From contig JAFRQK010000051.1 in NCBI GenBank assembly GCA_017428635.1, forward strand, positions 58,752 through 122,751: a stretch of 64,000 nt of DNA. The letters run 5' to 3'. The position numbers were made by a program, and so were the translations under genes. The notes under the pieces were generated by a model that was given only the letters and a program-made list of their open reading frames with translations, was not told the origin of the DNA and ran no database searches. Positions 1 to 10,004 of this stretch are shown here, one piece after another. This DNA is from Clostridia bacterium. Lineage in GTDB: Bacteria > Bacillota > Clostridia > Oscillospirales > CAG-272. The stretch's first letter is position 1, and each line of letters opens with the position of its first letter.

Positions 1-1032
1 CGCCGTGCCCGTTCCTTCGGGCATCGCCGCGGTAACTGCGACGACTTTTTCGTCCGCCTCTCCGAGTTTCAGAAGCGCGCCCGATACGGCGGCGCAAAAC
101 GTCGAGGGGTCTTTTTCCGTCCCGCGTTCGGGGTCGAATGGAGTGACGAAGTGATAGGCGTCGGGTTCCGCTTCCGCGGGCGGATATCCGAGCCCTTTTT
201 TCGTTTTCAGGTGTACGAGAACGACCTCGTCCCGTGTCTTGGCCTCCTCGAGGACGGAGATTACCTTGGAAACGTCGTTTCCGTCGACGGGACCGAGGTA
301 TTCGATCCCGAGCGCCTCGAACATGTTGGTGTTGAGGAAAAGCCGTTTCACGGACTCCTTGACGCGGCGCGCGCCTCTGACGAGCGCTCGGCCGATCAGC
401 GGGATCCGTGAGAAAAACCGTTTCAGACCGCATTTGAACGCGAAATAGCGCTCGCTCGTCCTGATACGGGACAGATGCTTTGAAAAACCGCCGACCGCTT
501 CGGAGATCAGCATACCGTTATCGTTGAGGATTATGATAAGGCGAAGGCCCTTCGCCGCGCAGTTGTTGAGCGCCTCGTAGACCATACCGTTCGTGAAAGA
601 TCCGTCTCCCGAGATCGCGACCGTGTACGTTTCATCCCCGCGGAGTTTCTTCGAGGTGGCGACGCCGAGCGCCTCCGAAACGGCGGGTCCGCTGTGGCCG
701 GCGGTCACGGAGTCGTATTCGCTCTCGTTTTTGTTCGTAAAGCCGGATACGGACCCGGGCGCGCGAAGCGTCTCAAACTCCGCCCCCCGTCCGGTGATCA
801 GCTTGTGCGTATAGCACTGGTGGCCCACGTCAAAGATAAGCGTGTCTTCCGGCGCGGAAAAGACCCGGTGAACGGCGAGCGTCAACTCTACCGATCCGAG
901 ATTCGGCGACAGATGGCCGCCCCGTTTCGAGACGGTCTTTATTATTTTTTCTCTTATCTCCTCCGCAAGGGCGGGAAGATCCGCCTCGGGCAGCGCCTTA
1001 AGATCGGCGGGGGAGTTTACGTTTTCAAGCAT
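1..1032 (-). CDS. dxs: 1-deoxy-D-xylulose-5-phosphate synthase, N-terminal 344 residues (truncated by window edge)
   Basis: Condenses pyruvate and glyceraldehyde-3-phosphate to DXP, the first step of the MEP isoprenoid pathway, using thiamine diphosphate. The reading frame stays open to base 1, so the C-terminal half lies outside the window. Visible parts: the RGGHLSPNLGSVELTLAVH block, the GHQCYTHKLITGR block, and the TPP/Mg motif GDGSFTNGMVYEALNN (GDG plus 28-residue-type N). The second domain begins near residue 330 with VVAVTAAMPEGTG. The ATG at 1032 follows a GAGGAACGAT ribosome site. It sits 60 nt downstream of dnaB, with a possible weak terminator between. Family identity is clear from these motifs. 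Confidence 0.95.
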   Translation of the reverse strand, partial: MLENVNSPADLKALPEADLPALAEEIREKIIKTVSKRGGHLSPNLGSVELTLAVHRVFSAPEDTLIFDVGHQCYTHKLITGRGAEFETLRAPGSVSGFTNKNESEYDSVTAGHSGPAVSEALGVATSKKLRGDETYTVAISGDGSFTNGMVYEALNNCAAKGLRLIIILNDNGMLISEAVGGFSKHLSRIRTSERYFAFKCGLKRFFSRIPLIGRALVRGARRVKESVKRLFLNTNMFEALGIEYLGPVDGNDVSKVISVLEEAKTRDEVVLVHLKTKKGLGYPPAEAEPDAYHFVTPFDPERGTEKDPSTFCAAVSGALLKLGEADEKVVAVTAAMPEGTGTA

Positions 1033-1048
1033 ATCGTTCCTCGCACTC

Positions 1049-1070
1049 AAAAACCGTCCCGGGGACGGGG
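1049..1070 (-). terminator. possible weak terminator between dnaB and dxs
   Basis: On the minus strand a GC-only inverted repeat (CCGTC / GACGG arms) is followed directly by TTTTTGAG. The arms are short with a small loop, so this may attenuate rather than stop transcription into dxs. Confidence 0.35.
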
Positions 1071-1092
1071 TGCCGCCTCCGGGAGAAAAAAG

Positions 1093-2430
1093 TTATCCTT
1101 CGTTTTCGTTCGCCAGAGTGACGAATTTCGTGTACTGGCTGACGAAGCCGAGCGTAACCTTTCCGACTGCGCCGTGGCGGTTTTTCGCCACGATGACGTC
1201 CGCGGTGCTCTGGTTGTCTTTTTTGTCCTTGTAATACTCGTCTCGGTACAGGAACAGAACGATATCCGCGTCCTGCTCTATCTGACCGGATTCGCGAAGG
1301 TCCGAAAGCATGGGCCTCTTGTCCGGCCTGCTCTCCGGGCTTCTCGAAAGCTGTGCGCAGCAAAGTACCGGCGCGCCTATCTCCTTGGCAAGCTGCTTGA
1401 GCCCGCGGGAGATCGCGCCGACCTCGTTCACACGGTTTTCCTGTTTTCTTCCGCCTTCGTCGGCGGAGATGAGCTGCAGATAGTCGACGACGACGAGAGC
1501 GGGATCCTTGACCCTTCTCATCTTCGCCCTTATCTGCCCTATCGATATTCCCGCGGTATCGTCGATCCTGATATCGAGGCGCGAAAGTTTTGCCGCAGCG
1601 TGGGCGATAGCCTTCCACTCCTCGGTTTCAAGTTTTCCGGATCTCATCTTGTAACTGTCTACGAGCGCCTCGCTCGAGAGCATTCTCGTCACGATCTGCT
1701 CCGCCGCCATTTCAAGCGAGAAGACACAAACCGGTTTGTTCGTTTTTTCAGCCACCGCGGTGGCGATGTTCATGGCGAACGCCGTTTTACCCATTGAGGG
1801 ACGCGCGCCGACGAGAATGAGATCGCTGTCGAAAAGGCCGACGATAACGTTGTCCAGCGCGCTGAAACTCGAGGACGTCCCTTTCGACGCCTCGGGATTC
1901 TCGCTGACCTCTTCGAGATGCTTGTGGACCGATACGAGAAGATCTTTCAGCGGAACAAACGATTTGTTCGATCTCTCTTCCGCTATCGAATAGATCTTGC
2001 TCTCGGCGTATTCGACGAGTTTGTCCGCGCTGTCTTCGCCGAGATACGCCTTTTCGGATATGTCCTCGCCCGTCTCGATCAGGCGGCGCAATATCGCTTT
2101 TTCCCTGACGATCCGCGCGTAATCAACGGCGTTTGCCGCCGTCGGGACGATCCCCGCGATCAGTTTGAGATAATCCTTACCCGTGTCGCCCTCGAATATG
2201 TCGCTCTTCTTGACCTCGTCGAGAAGCGTGACGATATCGATATTTTTGCTTTGCGAATACATCGACCGCATGATCGTGTAGAGTTCCGAGTGCTCTTCCT
2301 GATAAAAGTCGACGGGTTTCACGATCTCCGAGACCCTGTCGAGGCAGGACGGGTCTATCATAACAGACGCTATGAGAGACTGTTCCGCTTCAAGGGAAAA
2401 CGGGACCCGTCTTTGAAGTTCTCCGTTCAT
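1093..2430 (-). CDS. dnaB: replicative DNA helicase DnaB (DnaC of Bacillus)
   Basis: Hexameric 5'-3' helicase that unwinds the replication fork and recruits primase. 445 residues, normal for the family. The N-terminal DnaB domain (about 10-115) opens with the typical VPFSLEAEQSLIASVMIDP. The RecA-like domain carries Walker A GARPSMGKT at 208-216, Walker B LVVVDYLQLI near 312, and the C-terminal RESGQIEQDADIVLFLYRDEYY segment. No intein interrupts the P-loop or H4 regions. It lies 24 nt after rplI, in the conserved Bacillota order yybS-gdpP-rplI-dnaB. Confidence 0.97.
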   Translation of the reverse strand: MNGELQRRVPFSLEAEQSLIASVMIDPSCLDRVSEIVKPVDFYQEEHSELYTIMRSMYSQSKNIDIVTLLDEVKKSDIFEGDTGKDYLKLIAGIVPTAANAVDYARIVREKAILRRLIETGEDISEKAYLGEDSADKLVEYAESKIYSIAEERSNKSFVPLKDLLVSVHKHLEEVSENPEASKGTSSSFSALDNVIVGLFDSDLILVGARPSMGKTAFAMNIATAVAEKTNKPVCVFSLEMAAEQIVTRMLSSEALVDSYKMRSGKLETEEWKAIAHAAAKLSRLDIRIDDTAGISIGQIRAKMRRVKDPALVVVDYLQLISADEGGRKQENRVNEVGAISRGLKQLAKEIGAPVLCCAQLSRSPESRPDKRPMLSDLRESGQIEQDADIVLFLYRDEYYKDKKDNQSTADVIVAKNRHGAVGKVTLGFVSQYTKFVTLANENEG

Positions 2431-2454
2431 TTCACTTGCCGTCCTTTTTCGCGG

Positions 2455-2907
2455 TTACGCGCCGGTAACGATAACGTTGACCGTACCCGAGACCTGAGGA
2501 TGAAGTTTTACCGGTATCTCGTATTTGCCGAATTTCTTTATCGGTTCGTCGAGGTTGATCTTTCTTCTGTCAACGGTGATACCGTGCTCTTTTTCGAGCG
2601 CGTCGCCGATGTCCTTCGCCGTGACGGAGCCGAAGAGTTTTCCGCTTTCCGCCGAGCCCGCCTTCACTTTCAGCGTGACGACGACGCCCTCGAGTTTCTC
2701 CGCCGTTTCTTTCGCCTCAGCAAGCTCGACCGCCGCCTTGTGCGCCTTCGCGGCCTCGCGGTTTTTCACCTCGTTGAGAACGGAACCGGTCGCTTCCGCG
2801 GCTATCCCCTTGGGAATAAGGAAATTTCTGGCGTATCCGTCCGAGACCTCGACTATCTGGTCCTTCTTGCCTACGCTCTTCATATCTTTCATGAGTACGA
2901 CTTTCAT
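2455..2907 (-). CDS. rplI: 50S ribosomal protein L9
   Basis: Binds 23S rRNA and helps keep the reading frame. 150 residues, the expected length. The N-terminal RNA-binding domain has the L9 signature ([21 protein letters not shown], about 18-38), then a long Ala/Lys/Glu connecting helix (45-75) and the C-terminal domain ([23 protein letters not shown]). Its ATG overlaps the stop of gdpP by 4 nt, implying translational coupling. Confidence 0.97.
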   Translation of the reverse strand: MKVVLMKDMKSVGKKDQIVEVSDGYARNFLIPKGIAAEATGSVLNEVKNREAAKAHKAAVELAEAKETAEKLEGVVVTLKVKAGSAESGKLFGSVTAKDIGDALEKEHGITVDRRKINLDEPIKKFGKYEIPVKLHPQVSGTVNVIVTGA

Positions 2908-4973
2908 TGTTCTTTCTCGACTCCTTTCGCTTTTTCCTGCGCGACGGTTTCAATGCCGTCGAGATATTCGTCGATCGCCGCTTTCAGCTGTTCCTCCGCG
3001 TCCTCGGTACGGACTCCGTGAAGCTGCGTTCCGGCGGTATCGAAGTGACCGCCTCCGCGGAGGCGCTCGAGGATAAGCTGAACGTTGATCTCTCCGGACG
3101 ACCTCGCCGAAATGTGCACGGTGTCGCCGAGGCGTACGATCGCGAACGCCGCTTTAACGCCGCGAACTCCGATCAGACTGTCTGCGACCTTTGACGCCGT
3201 TATCTTATCGCCGCCTCCGCCGTCGGCCTCCGAGCAGACGGCTATCGCGACGCATTGTCTGTATATCCTGACGCCCGACAGAAAACGGGCCTCTTTCACG
3301 AAACTGTCAAGTCCCGTCTTGAAGAGTTCCTGCACCGTCTCCGGCATGGCGCCGTTATCGTGAAGATAAAGGGCTGCCCCGTACGTTCTCGACCCGGTCG
3401 AACGCGTGAACTTTTTGGTATCGAGAATGATACCGGCGAGCATCAGTCCCGCCTCGCCCGCTCCGATGAATCCGGAGGGAAGCACCTGTTCCATCATCTC
3501 CGCGACGAGTTCGCACGCGCTGGACGATTTCGTTTCTATATACTCGACGACCGGTTCTCTTTCGAACTCAGAGTGTTTCCTGTGGTGATCGATCACCGCG
3601 TAACTCTTCGGGATCGAAATGAGGTCCGGAGCTTCGGATATCGCGATATTGTTGACGTCGGCGAGGATGACGAACGTATCCGTCCTCACGCCGTCCTGGG
3701 CTTCGGCGGGAGAAATGAAGAGTTTGCCTACGCCGTCGCCCACGCCGTCGTAGATCTCGCGGCACCGTTTGACGTTCACGTCCTCGGGATCGGCGACTAT
3801 ATGCGCTTCAACGCCGCAGAACTCCGCTATCTTCGAGAGGCCCACGCAGGCGCCGATACTGTCGTAGTCGGGGTATTTGTGACCCATGATGAGAACGCCG
3901 GACGAGCGCGAAATGTGCATGAGAAGTTCGTTTGAAACGACGCGGGAACGGACGCCGCTGCGCTTCAGCGAAGCGCGCGACCTGCCGCCGAAATACTCGG
4001 TCGAGTCGTCGAGTTTCAGGACGACCTGATCTCCGCCTCGTCCGAGAGCCATGTCGATCGCGGCGCGCGCCGCTCTTTCCTTCTCGGAAAACTGTCCCGT
4101 GACGGAAGCGATACCGACGGAAACGGTGACGGGCAGTTTCTCCTCGCCCACCCTGATATCGCGGATCCTGTCGAGCACGTCGAATTTTCTTTCGATATAT
4201 CTCGCAAGATATCTCTTCTCAAAGACGAGAAGATATCTGTCTCTTTCGAATTCCTTGATTATTCCCTTTACTTCAGCCGCCCATTCTCTCAGAAACTCGT
4301 CGATCTTTGTGGTCGCGGGGCGGAACGACTCGCTCTCGTACTGGATCATCTCGGTCAGGTTGTCGATGAAAATATACGCTACGACGAGATCGCTCTCCTC
4401 TATCTGCGAGCGGAAAAGTTCGAGCTCGCCGGACAGTTCCTTCATTCTCATCGCGGGGACGGCGGTGACGAGCAGATCCGCTCTTCCGTTTCTCACGACG
4501 TAAGACGAAGCGATGAAATACGAGTCGCCTATCTCGACGCCCATCCCGCTTTGAGAAGGCGCTTCTCTCAACTCTTCGACCGTGGCGCCGGTTATCTCGA
4601 AAACGGTCTTCCCGTACGGTTTTCTTCCGTCGGGCATGACGGCGGCGAGACCTTCGTTGCACCAGACGACGGAACCGTCGTTTCTGCACAGGATCAGAAC
4701 GGAATCCGCCTTGTCGATCCCGTCGAGAACGGTTCTTGTCAGCCCCGCTCTGTCCTCTCTGCCGCGGGCGCTTCCGGGTATCAGCCTCGGGATAAACAGT
4801 ATCGCCGCCACCGCGACGACGTACGCCGCCGCAGTTACGGCGCCTACGCGCAGAGCGCCCCAGTGAAGTTTCGCCACTATGAGCGCGAAGCAGGCGATGA
4901 GCGCGACCGCGACGACCGCGCAAGCGACGAGCTGCCACGGTTTGATTACTGATTTTCTCTTTCTATTGTTCAT
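2904..4973 (-). CDS. gdpP: cyclic-di-AMP phosphodiesterase GdpP (YybT family)
   Basis: Membrane-bound enzyme that degrades c-di-AMP, a regulator of potassium balance and wall homeostasis. 689 residues. Two transmembrane helices lie at about 14-62, then a PAS-like domain (about 80-170), a degenerate GGDEF domain (about 175-310, no GGDEF motif) and the DHH/DHHA1 phosphodiesterase half. Metal-site motifs are [18 protein letters not shown] and the DHHA1 motif [12 protein letters not shown] near the end. It overlaps yybS by 11 nt and rplI by 4 nt. All expected catalytic motifs appear present. Confidence 0.95.
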   Translation of the reverse strand: MNNRKRKSVIKPWQLVACAVVAVALIACFALIVAKLHWGALRVGAVTAAAYVVAVAAILFIPRLIPGSARGREDRAGLTRTVLDGIDKADSVLILCRNDGSVVWCNEGLAAVMPDGRKPYGKTVFEITGATVEELREAPSQSGMGVEIGDSYFIASSYVVRNGRADLLVTAVPAMRMKELSGELELFRSQIEESDLVVAYIFIDNLTEMIQYESESFRPATTKIDEFLREWAAEVKGIIKEFERDRYLLVFEKRYLARYIERKFDVLDRIRDIRVGEEKLPVTVSVGIASVTGQFSEKERAARAAIDMALGRGGDQVVLKLDDSTEYFGGRSRASLKRSGVRSRVVSNELLMHISRSSGVLIMGHKYPDYDSIGACVGLSKIAEFCGVEAHIVADPEDVNVKRCREIYDGVGDGVGKLFISPAEAQDGVRTDTFVILADVNNIAISEAPDLISIPKSYAVIDHHRKHSEFEREPVVEYIETKSSSACELVAEMMEQVLPSGFIGAGEAGLMLAGIILDTKKFTRSTGSRTYGAALYLHDNGAMPETVQELFKTGLDSFVKEARFLSGVRIYRQCVAIAVCSEADGGGGDKITASKVADSLIGVRGVKAAFAIVRLGDTVHISARSSGEINVQLILERLRGGGHFDTAGTQLHGVRTEDAEEQLKAAIDEYLDGIETVAQEKAKGVEKEQ

Positions 4974-6000
4974 TGTCTTCAGATCCTTTATCTTTTACCG
5001 ACTTCAGCGACCGGAACGCGCCGACGTACGAAAGCAGCGGTATCAATATCGAGATCAGCAGCGAAGCGACCGTTCCTCCGAAGAACACCGTCGCCGCAGC
5101 CGCGGCGATCAGGATCGCTATGAACCTGCCGCCCGTCCTTCGCGCTCTCGCAGAGCGAACCAGACTTTTTATTCCTACGACGAAGAAGATCGCCATCATG
5201 ACGTAATCGACGTTCAGTATGACGTACGACCACGGGGCGGGAATGAAGCCCGTCATAAACGACAACAGCGTTACGAGAATATAAACGACAGCGAACGGCC
5301 GGGTCGCCGTAAACTCTCCGGGCAAGAGCAACTCGCGTGTCCCCGCGATCCGCGCGGCAAGACCGAAGAGGGCCGTGAAGATCAGAGAGGAGATCATTGA
5401 AACGATCATGACCGCGGCGGGCACAAGCGCCGTGACCGCGCCCGAAAGCGCGTCGGCGTCGATCTCTCCTGCCGAAAGTCCGTTCTGCCCCGCGATCCTT
5501 ATCATCTCGCCGACGACGGTCTTCGAGGCTCCCGACAGCCGTTCCGCCGCAACGGTGACCGAACCGGTGGAATCCGAGAGCAAAAGCAGAAGCACGCCGG
5601 AAAAGACGGCGAAGAACAGAGCCGACGAGAGAAGAAAAACGAAAAATCTCTCGGCGCGTCGGATGATCAGAACGCTTACTGCCGCCGAGAAAAGAAGGAC
5701 GGCGCAAAGCGCGATCAGCGCAAGCAGCCGGTCGACGCCCGGAAGCAGAACCGCAAAATATCCGAGAACAAACGGGACGAGGGAGAAAAGCAATCCCTTC
5801 TGATGGGTAAAAATGAACGTCATCACGAACGCCGATACGAAAAACACGAGCGCCGACGCTCCGAAGCGACCCGCTCCGAAGAAATACGCCGCGCCGAAGG
5901 CGGCCGCAAAGGCGAACACGGAAGACAAAACGGAGCGCGCGGCCTTCGACATACCGCGCTTCGATCCGATCGGTTCTCCGGTTTCCGGTACGTTATCCAA
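4963..6000 (-). CDS. yybS: YybS-like multi-spanning membrane protein (DUF2232)
   Basis: Polytopic membrane protein of unknown molecular function, found next to gdpP in many Bacillota. About 345 residues with eight or so hydrophobic helices from residue 20 on; the last 20 residues are charged. I chose the TTG at 6000 because an AGGGGAGG ribosome site sits 7 nt upstream; a TTG at 6018 is also in frame but lies only about 20 nt from the likely transcription start. It is the first gene of the yybS-gdpP-rplI-dnaB operon. The family call rests on neighbourhood plus topology. Confidence 0.8.
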   Translation of the reverse strand: MDNVPETGEPIGSKRGMSKAARSVLSSVFAFAAAFGAAYFFGAGRFGASALVFFVSAFVMTFIFTHQKGLLFSLVPFVLGYFAVLLPGVDRLLALIALCAVLLFSAAVSVLIIRRAERFFVFLLSSALFFAVFSGVLLLLLSDSTGSVTVAAERLSGASKTVVGEMIRIAGQNGLSAGEIDADALSGAVTALVPAAVMIVSMISSLIFTALFGLAARIAGTRELLLPGEFTATRPFAVVYILVTLLSFMTGFIPAPWSYVILNVDYVMMAIFFVVGIKSLVRSARARRTGGRFIAILIAAAAATVFFGGTVASLLISILIPLLSYVGAFRSLKSVKDKGSEDNEQ

Positions 6001-6044
6001 AAGACCGCCTCCCCTCAAAAATAGTTATATATATGCAGTATGGT

Positions 6045-6073
6045 ATTATATCAAAAAAAGGCGCGTTTGTCAA
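6045..6073 (-). promoter_or_regulatory. SigA-type promoter for the yybS-gdpP-rplI-dnaB operon
   Basis: Minus strand: consensus TTGACA (6073-6068), a 17-nt spacer, then TATAAT (6050-6045). Confidence 0.88.
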
Positions 6074-6162
6074 TCAAACGGGCGGCCGCGGCGCGCCGTT
6101 ACACGCGCACCTGATATTTTGTGAAAAAACCGTCCCTCGACACAATATTTGCCGTTTCATGC

Positions 6163-6191
6163 TTGACAATTGCCTAATCACGCGGTATAAT
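6163..6191 (+). promoter_or_regulatory. SigA-type promoter for rny
   Basis: TTGACA at 6163-6168, a 17-nt spacer, TATAAT at 6186-6191. The untranslated leader is about 125 nt and contains the second copy of a repeat that covers the -35 and spacer. Confidence 0.88.
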
Positions 6192-6262
6192 TACTTTGTA
6201 TATCGTTTTGCCGCCGTCATGCGGCGAAACGTATGCGTTATTGATAATTGCCTCATCCGCGG
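6163..6262 (+). repeat. imperfect direct repeat pair at the rny promoter
   Basis: Copy 1 (6163-6185) and copy 2 (6241-6262) share TTGAYAATTGCCT followed by ATC and CGCGG, with two substitutions and one single-base gap over 22-23 nt. The start-to-start distance is 78 bp. Copy 1 includes the -35 box; copy 2 lies in the leader and has no -10 box after it. Confidence 0.6.
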
Positions 6263-6323
6263 GACGGCGGGCGCCGCCTTCGGATGAACGATATATCAAA
6301 ATTGAATATGAGGGAGGTACAGT

Positions 6324-7865
6324 ATGCAGCTGTATATCGCCATTCCGGCGATCGTTGTATCTCTCGTGGCAGGATTGATCTTCGGATATTTTTATCGCAA
6401 GAAAAAGGCCGAGGGGCAGATCGGTTCCGCCGAAGCCCAGGCTAAAAAGATACTCGAAGACGGGATCAAGGCCGCGGAGACGAAGAAAAAAGAGGCTCTG
6501 ATAGATGCCAAGGAAGAGATCCTGAAAGCAAAGAACGACTTTGACGAAGAGATCAAAGAAAGAAGAAACGAACTCACCCGACAGGAAAGACGCATGGCGT
6601 CGAAGGAGGAAGCGCTCGACAAGAAGACCGAGTCGATAGAAAAGAAAGAAGAGACGCTCTCCGAAAAGATCCGCGAAACGGAAAAACTCAACGAATCGGT
6701 CGAAAAACTGCGTCAGGAACAGATCGATTCCCTGCAGAAGATATCGCAGATGTCCTCCGAGCAGGCGAAGGAAAAACTGCTCCAGATGATGGAGGAAGAG
6801 ATCCGCCACGAAAAGGCGATGAAGCTTGCGGTCCTTGAAGAACAGTTCAAGGAAGAGGCCGACGACAAGGCGAAAGAGATCCTCTCGCTCGCCATTCAGC
6901 GCTGCGCCGCCGATCACGTCGCGGAGATCACCGTGTCCGTCGTCCCGCTTCCGAGCGAGGAGATGAAGGGCAGGATCATCGGACGCGAGGGCCGAAACAT
7001 CAGAGCGATCGAAACTCTCGTAGGCGTCGATCTGATCATCGACGACACGCCCGAGGCGATCACGATCTCATGCTTCGACCCGATCAGACGAGAGATCGCG
7101 CGTATCGCGCTTGAAAAACTGATCCAGGACGGAAGGATCCATCCCGCAAGGATCGAAGAAATGGTCGAGAAGGCGCGACGCGAAGTCGACGCCGCGATCA
7201 AGCAGGCGGGTGAAAAGGCGACGTTCGAAACGGGCGTCCACGGGTTCTCCCCCGAGATGATCAAACTCCTCGGCAGACTGAAATACAGAACGAGTTACGG
7301 TCAGAACGTTCTCAAACATTCGATAGAGGTATCCCTGCTCTCCGGCATCCTCGCCGACGAACTCGGCGCGGACAGCATGGTGGCAAAGCGCGCGGGCCTG
7401 CTCCACGATATCGGCAAGGCGCTGACGCAGGAAGTCGAGGGATCGCACGTCCAGCTCGGCGTCGAGGTCGCGACAAAGCACAAAGAGAGCAAAGAGATCA
7501 TCCACGCGATCGAGGCGCACCACGGAGACGTGGAAGCCGAGACGCTCATCGCTGTCATCGTTCAGGCGGCGGACGCCATCTCGGCGGCCCGTCCCGGAGC
7601 GCGTCGTGAAAACCTCGAGAACTATATCAAGAGGCTCACGAAACTCGAAGAGATCGCCAACGAATTCGACTGCGTCGAGAAATCTTACGCTATTCAGGCG
7701 GGACGCGAGATCCGCATAATGGTCAAGCCCGAGATGGTAGATGACGATACCATGGTCCTCGTGGCTCACGACATCGTGAAAAAGATCGAAGGCGAACTCG
7801 AATATCCCGGTCAGATCAAAGTACATATCATCAGAGAGAGCCGAGCGATCGACTACGCGAAATAA
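6324..7865 (+). CDS. rny: ribonuclease Y
   Basis: Membrane-anchored endoribonuclease that starts bulk mRNA decay in Bacillota. 513 residues, normal length. One N-terminal transmembrane helix (about 3-22), a long charged coiled coil (30-190), a KH domain with [15 protein letters not shown] (near 220) and an HD domain with the HD pair at 361-362 in [10 protein letters not shown], followed by EAHHGD. The start follows a GGGAGGT ribosome site. It has its own promoter and ends at a strong bidirectional terminator, so it is probably transcribed alone. Confidence 0.97.
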   Translation: MQLYIAIPAIVVSLVAGLIFGYFYRKKKAEGQIGSAEAQAKKILEDGIKAAETKKKEALIDAKEEILKAKNDFDEEIKERRNELTRQERRMASKEEALDKKTESIEKKEETLSEKIRETEKLNESVEKLRQEQIDSLQKISQMSSEQAKEKLLQMMEEEIRHEKAMKLAVLEEQFKEEADDKAKEILSLAIQRCAADHVAEITVSVVPLPSEEMKGRIIGREGRNIRAIETLVGVDLIIDDTPEAITISCFDPIRREIARIALEKLIQDGRIHPARIEEMVEKARREVDAAIKQAGEKATFETGVHGFSPEMIKLLGRLKYRTSYGQNVLKHSIEVSLLSGILADELGADSMVAKRAGLLHDIGKALTQEVEGSHVQLGVEVATKHKESKEIIHAIEAHHGDVEAETLIAVIVQAADAISAARPGARRENLENYIKRLTKLEEIANEFDCVEKSYAIQAGREIRIMVKPEMVDDDTMVLVAHDIVKKIEGELEYPGQIKVHIIRESRAIDYAK

Positions 7866-7866
7866 G

Positions 7867-7901
7867 AAAAAAAAGAAGCGCCGCATGGCGCTTCTTTTTT
7901 T
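7867..7901. terminator. bidirectional intrinsic terminator between rny and the TraB-like gene
   Basis: Perfect 8-bp stem GAAGCGCC / GGCGCTTC with a 4-nt loop (7875-7894). A T run follows on the plus strand and an A run precedes it, so it can serve both convergent units. Confidence 0.9.
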
Positions 7902-7903
7902 AT

Positions 7904-8965
7904 TCAATAATCGACTTCTTCGACGGTATATCCCGCGTCGCTCAGCAGATGAACGAGTCCGATATCGTTCGCCATGTGCGCGGCTCCGACGGCGAAGAAC
8001 ACCGTGTCGCCGCTCGCGAGATACTCGATCGCGCGGTCTCTCATGCCGAGATTCCGGTCGTCGAGCAGTTTCCGGTCGTAATCCTCGATCAGCGCGATCT
8101 GTTCCTCTGTATATTTGTCGGGATCCTCGTCCTCCTCGTCCTCGGAAGAAAGAAATTCCCAGAACGCATCCCGGTCGCCGGAAAGCCACAGTTCGTACAA
8201 CTCGTTCAGATCGTCGCGGTAACTCTCCCGGTTCTCCATCATATCCTCGATCAGAATGAGGTAAAGTTCGTCGTCGAAACTGTTGAGCAGACCCATCTGG
8301 AAAGGAACGGATTCGACCTCCAGCACGGGCATCTCTTTTTCATAGGCAAAGTTGATCAGCTTATCTTCCATCGCGTTCTCGAAATCCAGATCGGAGTAGA
8401 TCGTCATCAGCGCCTCGTCGACCAGCTGCTCCCACCACGCCAAATTGTACTTCAGAAAAAGATCCGGGTGCATCTTCGCCTGAGCCAGCAGATCATAGGT
8501 GCGCTCGTACAGTTCTTCCGGCATATGATCGGATACGGCGCTCCCGTCGGTGAGTATATACTGCTTCATATCGTTCGCCATCTGATCGACGTTTTTCACG
8601 TAGGCGACCGTATTCGCCTCCACCGCCAGCGCATCGCAGCTTGCGACCACGGGAGCGACGCGCTCAAATACGCCGGCGTTGCGTTCGTCTCCCGCGTGAC
8701 ACGTGCCGAACAGGTAGAGAGCGTGTCCTTCCGCGTCGGAAACGCGCCACATAAGCGGAACCGAAGAAACAGGGATCTCCGGCTCCTCCGTTGATCCCGC
8801 CGTCTCCGTCGCCGCGGGTCCGTCCGTATCCTCAAAAGGCTCAGTCGCAGCGGAGGGCTCGACGGTCGTTATCGCGTCGGCGGTCTCGTCCCGAGTATTG
8901 CGCGCGCATGCGAACAGAGAGAGGATTAAAAGCGCCGCAAGAACAAACGCTGTCAGGTGTCTCAT
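7904..8965 (-). CDS. TraB/GumN-family lipoprotein
   Basis: Predicted exported lipoprotein of 353 residues. The signal peptide ends in a lipobox with Cys at about residue 20 (SLFAC). A Thr/Glu/Pro-rich linker spans about 28-66. The rest matches the TraB/GumN (PrgY) fold: LFGTCHAG near 88, LAVEAN near 112 and a C-terminal VGAAHMAND motif, the family's conserved His and Glu positions. The family is thought to be metal-dependent, possibly peptidase-like; no substrate can be named. An AAGGAGGA ribosome site precedes the ATG. It is the last gene of the rbfA-to-traB run. Confidence 0.85.
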   Translation of the reverse strand: MRHLTAFVLAALLILSLFACARNTRDETADAITTVEPSAATEPFEDTDGPAATETAGSTEEPEIPVSSVPLMWRVSDAEGHALYLFGTCHAGDERNAGVFERVAPVVASCDALAVEANTVAYVKNVDQMANDMKQYILTDGSAVSDHMPEELYERTYDLLAQAKMHPDLFLKYNLAWWEQLVDEALMTIYSDLDFENAMEDKLINFAYEKEMPVLEVESVPFQMGLLNSFDDELYLILIEDMMENRESYRDDLNELYELWLSGDRDAFWEFLSSEDEEDEDPDKYTEEQIALIEDYDRKLLDDRNLGMRDRAIEYLASGDTVFFAVGAAHMANDIGLVHLLSDAGYTVEEVDY

Positions 8966-9023
8966 AAGTCCTCCTTGCCGCAGGCATCCGGACCCGCGGT
9001 TTTTTCGTATCGGGAATCTCCCT

Positions 9024-10004
9024 TTATTCCGTCGACAGAAGTGAAAGTATTCTCTGAAAGTTTTCCGGGAGCGGAGCGGAAAAGACCATCCTTTCGCCGG
9101 ACGACGGGTGCGTCAGTTCGAGTTCCGCAGCGTGCAGACACTGCCCCGAAAAGAGAGACGGATGTTTCTTTTCAAACTGCGTCGACCCGCCGCCGTAAAC
9201 GTGATCGCCGAGGACCGGATGGCCGATCGACGCCATATGGACGCGGATCTGATGCGTTCTGCCCGTTTCGAGTTTCATTTCGGCGTAAGTGAACCCCGGA
9301 AGACGCGAAACGACCGAATAATGCGTTATCGCTTCTCTTCCCTCGCCTCTGCGTACGACGGCCATTTTCTTTCTGTCCGTCCTGTTCCGGTCGAGCGGGG
9401 CGTCGACGGTGCCCGAATCCTGCGGCAGTCCGCCGATCACTATCGAGCGGTACGTGCGGCGCATCGAGTGATCCTTCAATTGTTCGGAAAGAGATATATG
9501 CGCGCGGTCGTTCTTCGCCGCGCATATCAGCCCCGAAGTGTCCTTGTCTATCCTGTGGATGATACCGGGGCGGAGAACTCCGTTTATCCCGGAGAGAGAA
9601 TCGCCGCATCTGAACAAAAGGGCCGAGACGAGCGTTCCGGTCGCGTGGCCGGGCGCCGGGTGAACGACCATTCCCTGCGGCTTGTTCACGACGATTATAT
9701 CGCCGTCTTCATAGACGACGTCGAGCGGGATATCCTCCGGCTCCGCCGACGGCGGAGCGGCGTCCGGTATTGCGACGGCAAATTCATCGCCCGCACAAAC
9801 GCGGGCGTTCTTTTTAAGCGGCGATCCGTCGGCGAGCGCGGCGGCACCGTCGGTCAGAAGTTTCTGAGCCGCGGAACGCGTTATGCCGAGTTTGGCCGAC
9901 AGATATACGTCGGCCCTCTCGCCCGCTTCGTCGGACGTCACGGTGAGAAAAACGGTATCGTCCTCGTTCCCGTCCGCAAAAACGTCTGATAAAACGTCAC
10001 TCAC
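9024..10004 (-). CDS. RluA/RluD-family 23S rRNA pseudouridine synthase
   Basis: Converts uridine to pseudouridine in RNA, most likely 23S rRNA as RluD does. It has an N-terminal S4 domain (about 20-75) and a catalytic domain with the signature HRIDKDTSGL near 137-146, whose Asp is the nucleophile, then GRTHQIRVHM and the GHPVLGDHVYGG segment. I prefer the GTG at 10004 (GGAGG 8 nt upstream) over the in-frame GTG at 10013. It overlaps the end of lspA slightly. Adjacent lspA and this synthase is the standard Bacillota order. Confidence 0.92.
   Translation of the reverse strand: MSDVLSDVFADGNEDDTVFLTVTSDEAGERADVYLSAKLGITRSAAQKLLTDGAAALADGSPLKKNARVCAGDEFAVAIPDAAPPSAEPEDIPLDVVYEDGDIIVVNKPQGMVVHPAPGHATGTLVSALLFRCGDSLSGINGVLRPGIIHRIDKDTSGLICAAKNDRAHISLSEQLKDHSMRRTYRSIVIGGLPQDSGTVDAPLDRNRTDRKKMAVVRRGEGREAITHYSVVSRLPGFTYAEMKLETGRTHQIRVHMASIGHPVLGDHVYGGGSTQFEKKHPSLFSGQCLHAAELELTHPSSGERMVFSAPLPENFQRILSLLSTE

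Larger units (their letters stand above)
6001..6323. other. 323-bp divergent intergenic region between yybS and rny
   Basis: Holds divergent SigA-type promoters for yybS (minus) and rny (plus), plus an imperfect direct repeat that overlaps the rny -35 element (first copy 6163-6185, second copy 6241-6262). A small hairpin (GCCGC / GCGGC, about 6210-6225) lies between the repeats. No plausible coding frame with a ribosome site is visible. Confidence 0.7.

Noticed and set aside
694-1797. Plus-strand 367-codon frame opposite dxs/dnaB
   Set aside because: Antisense to clear dxs and dnaB genes; Arg-rich translation without a ribosome site. High-GC shadow.
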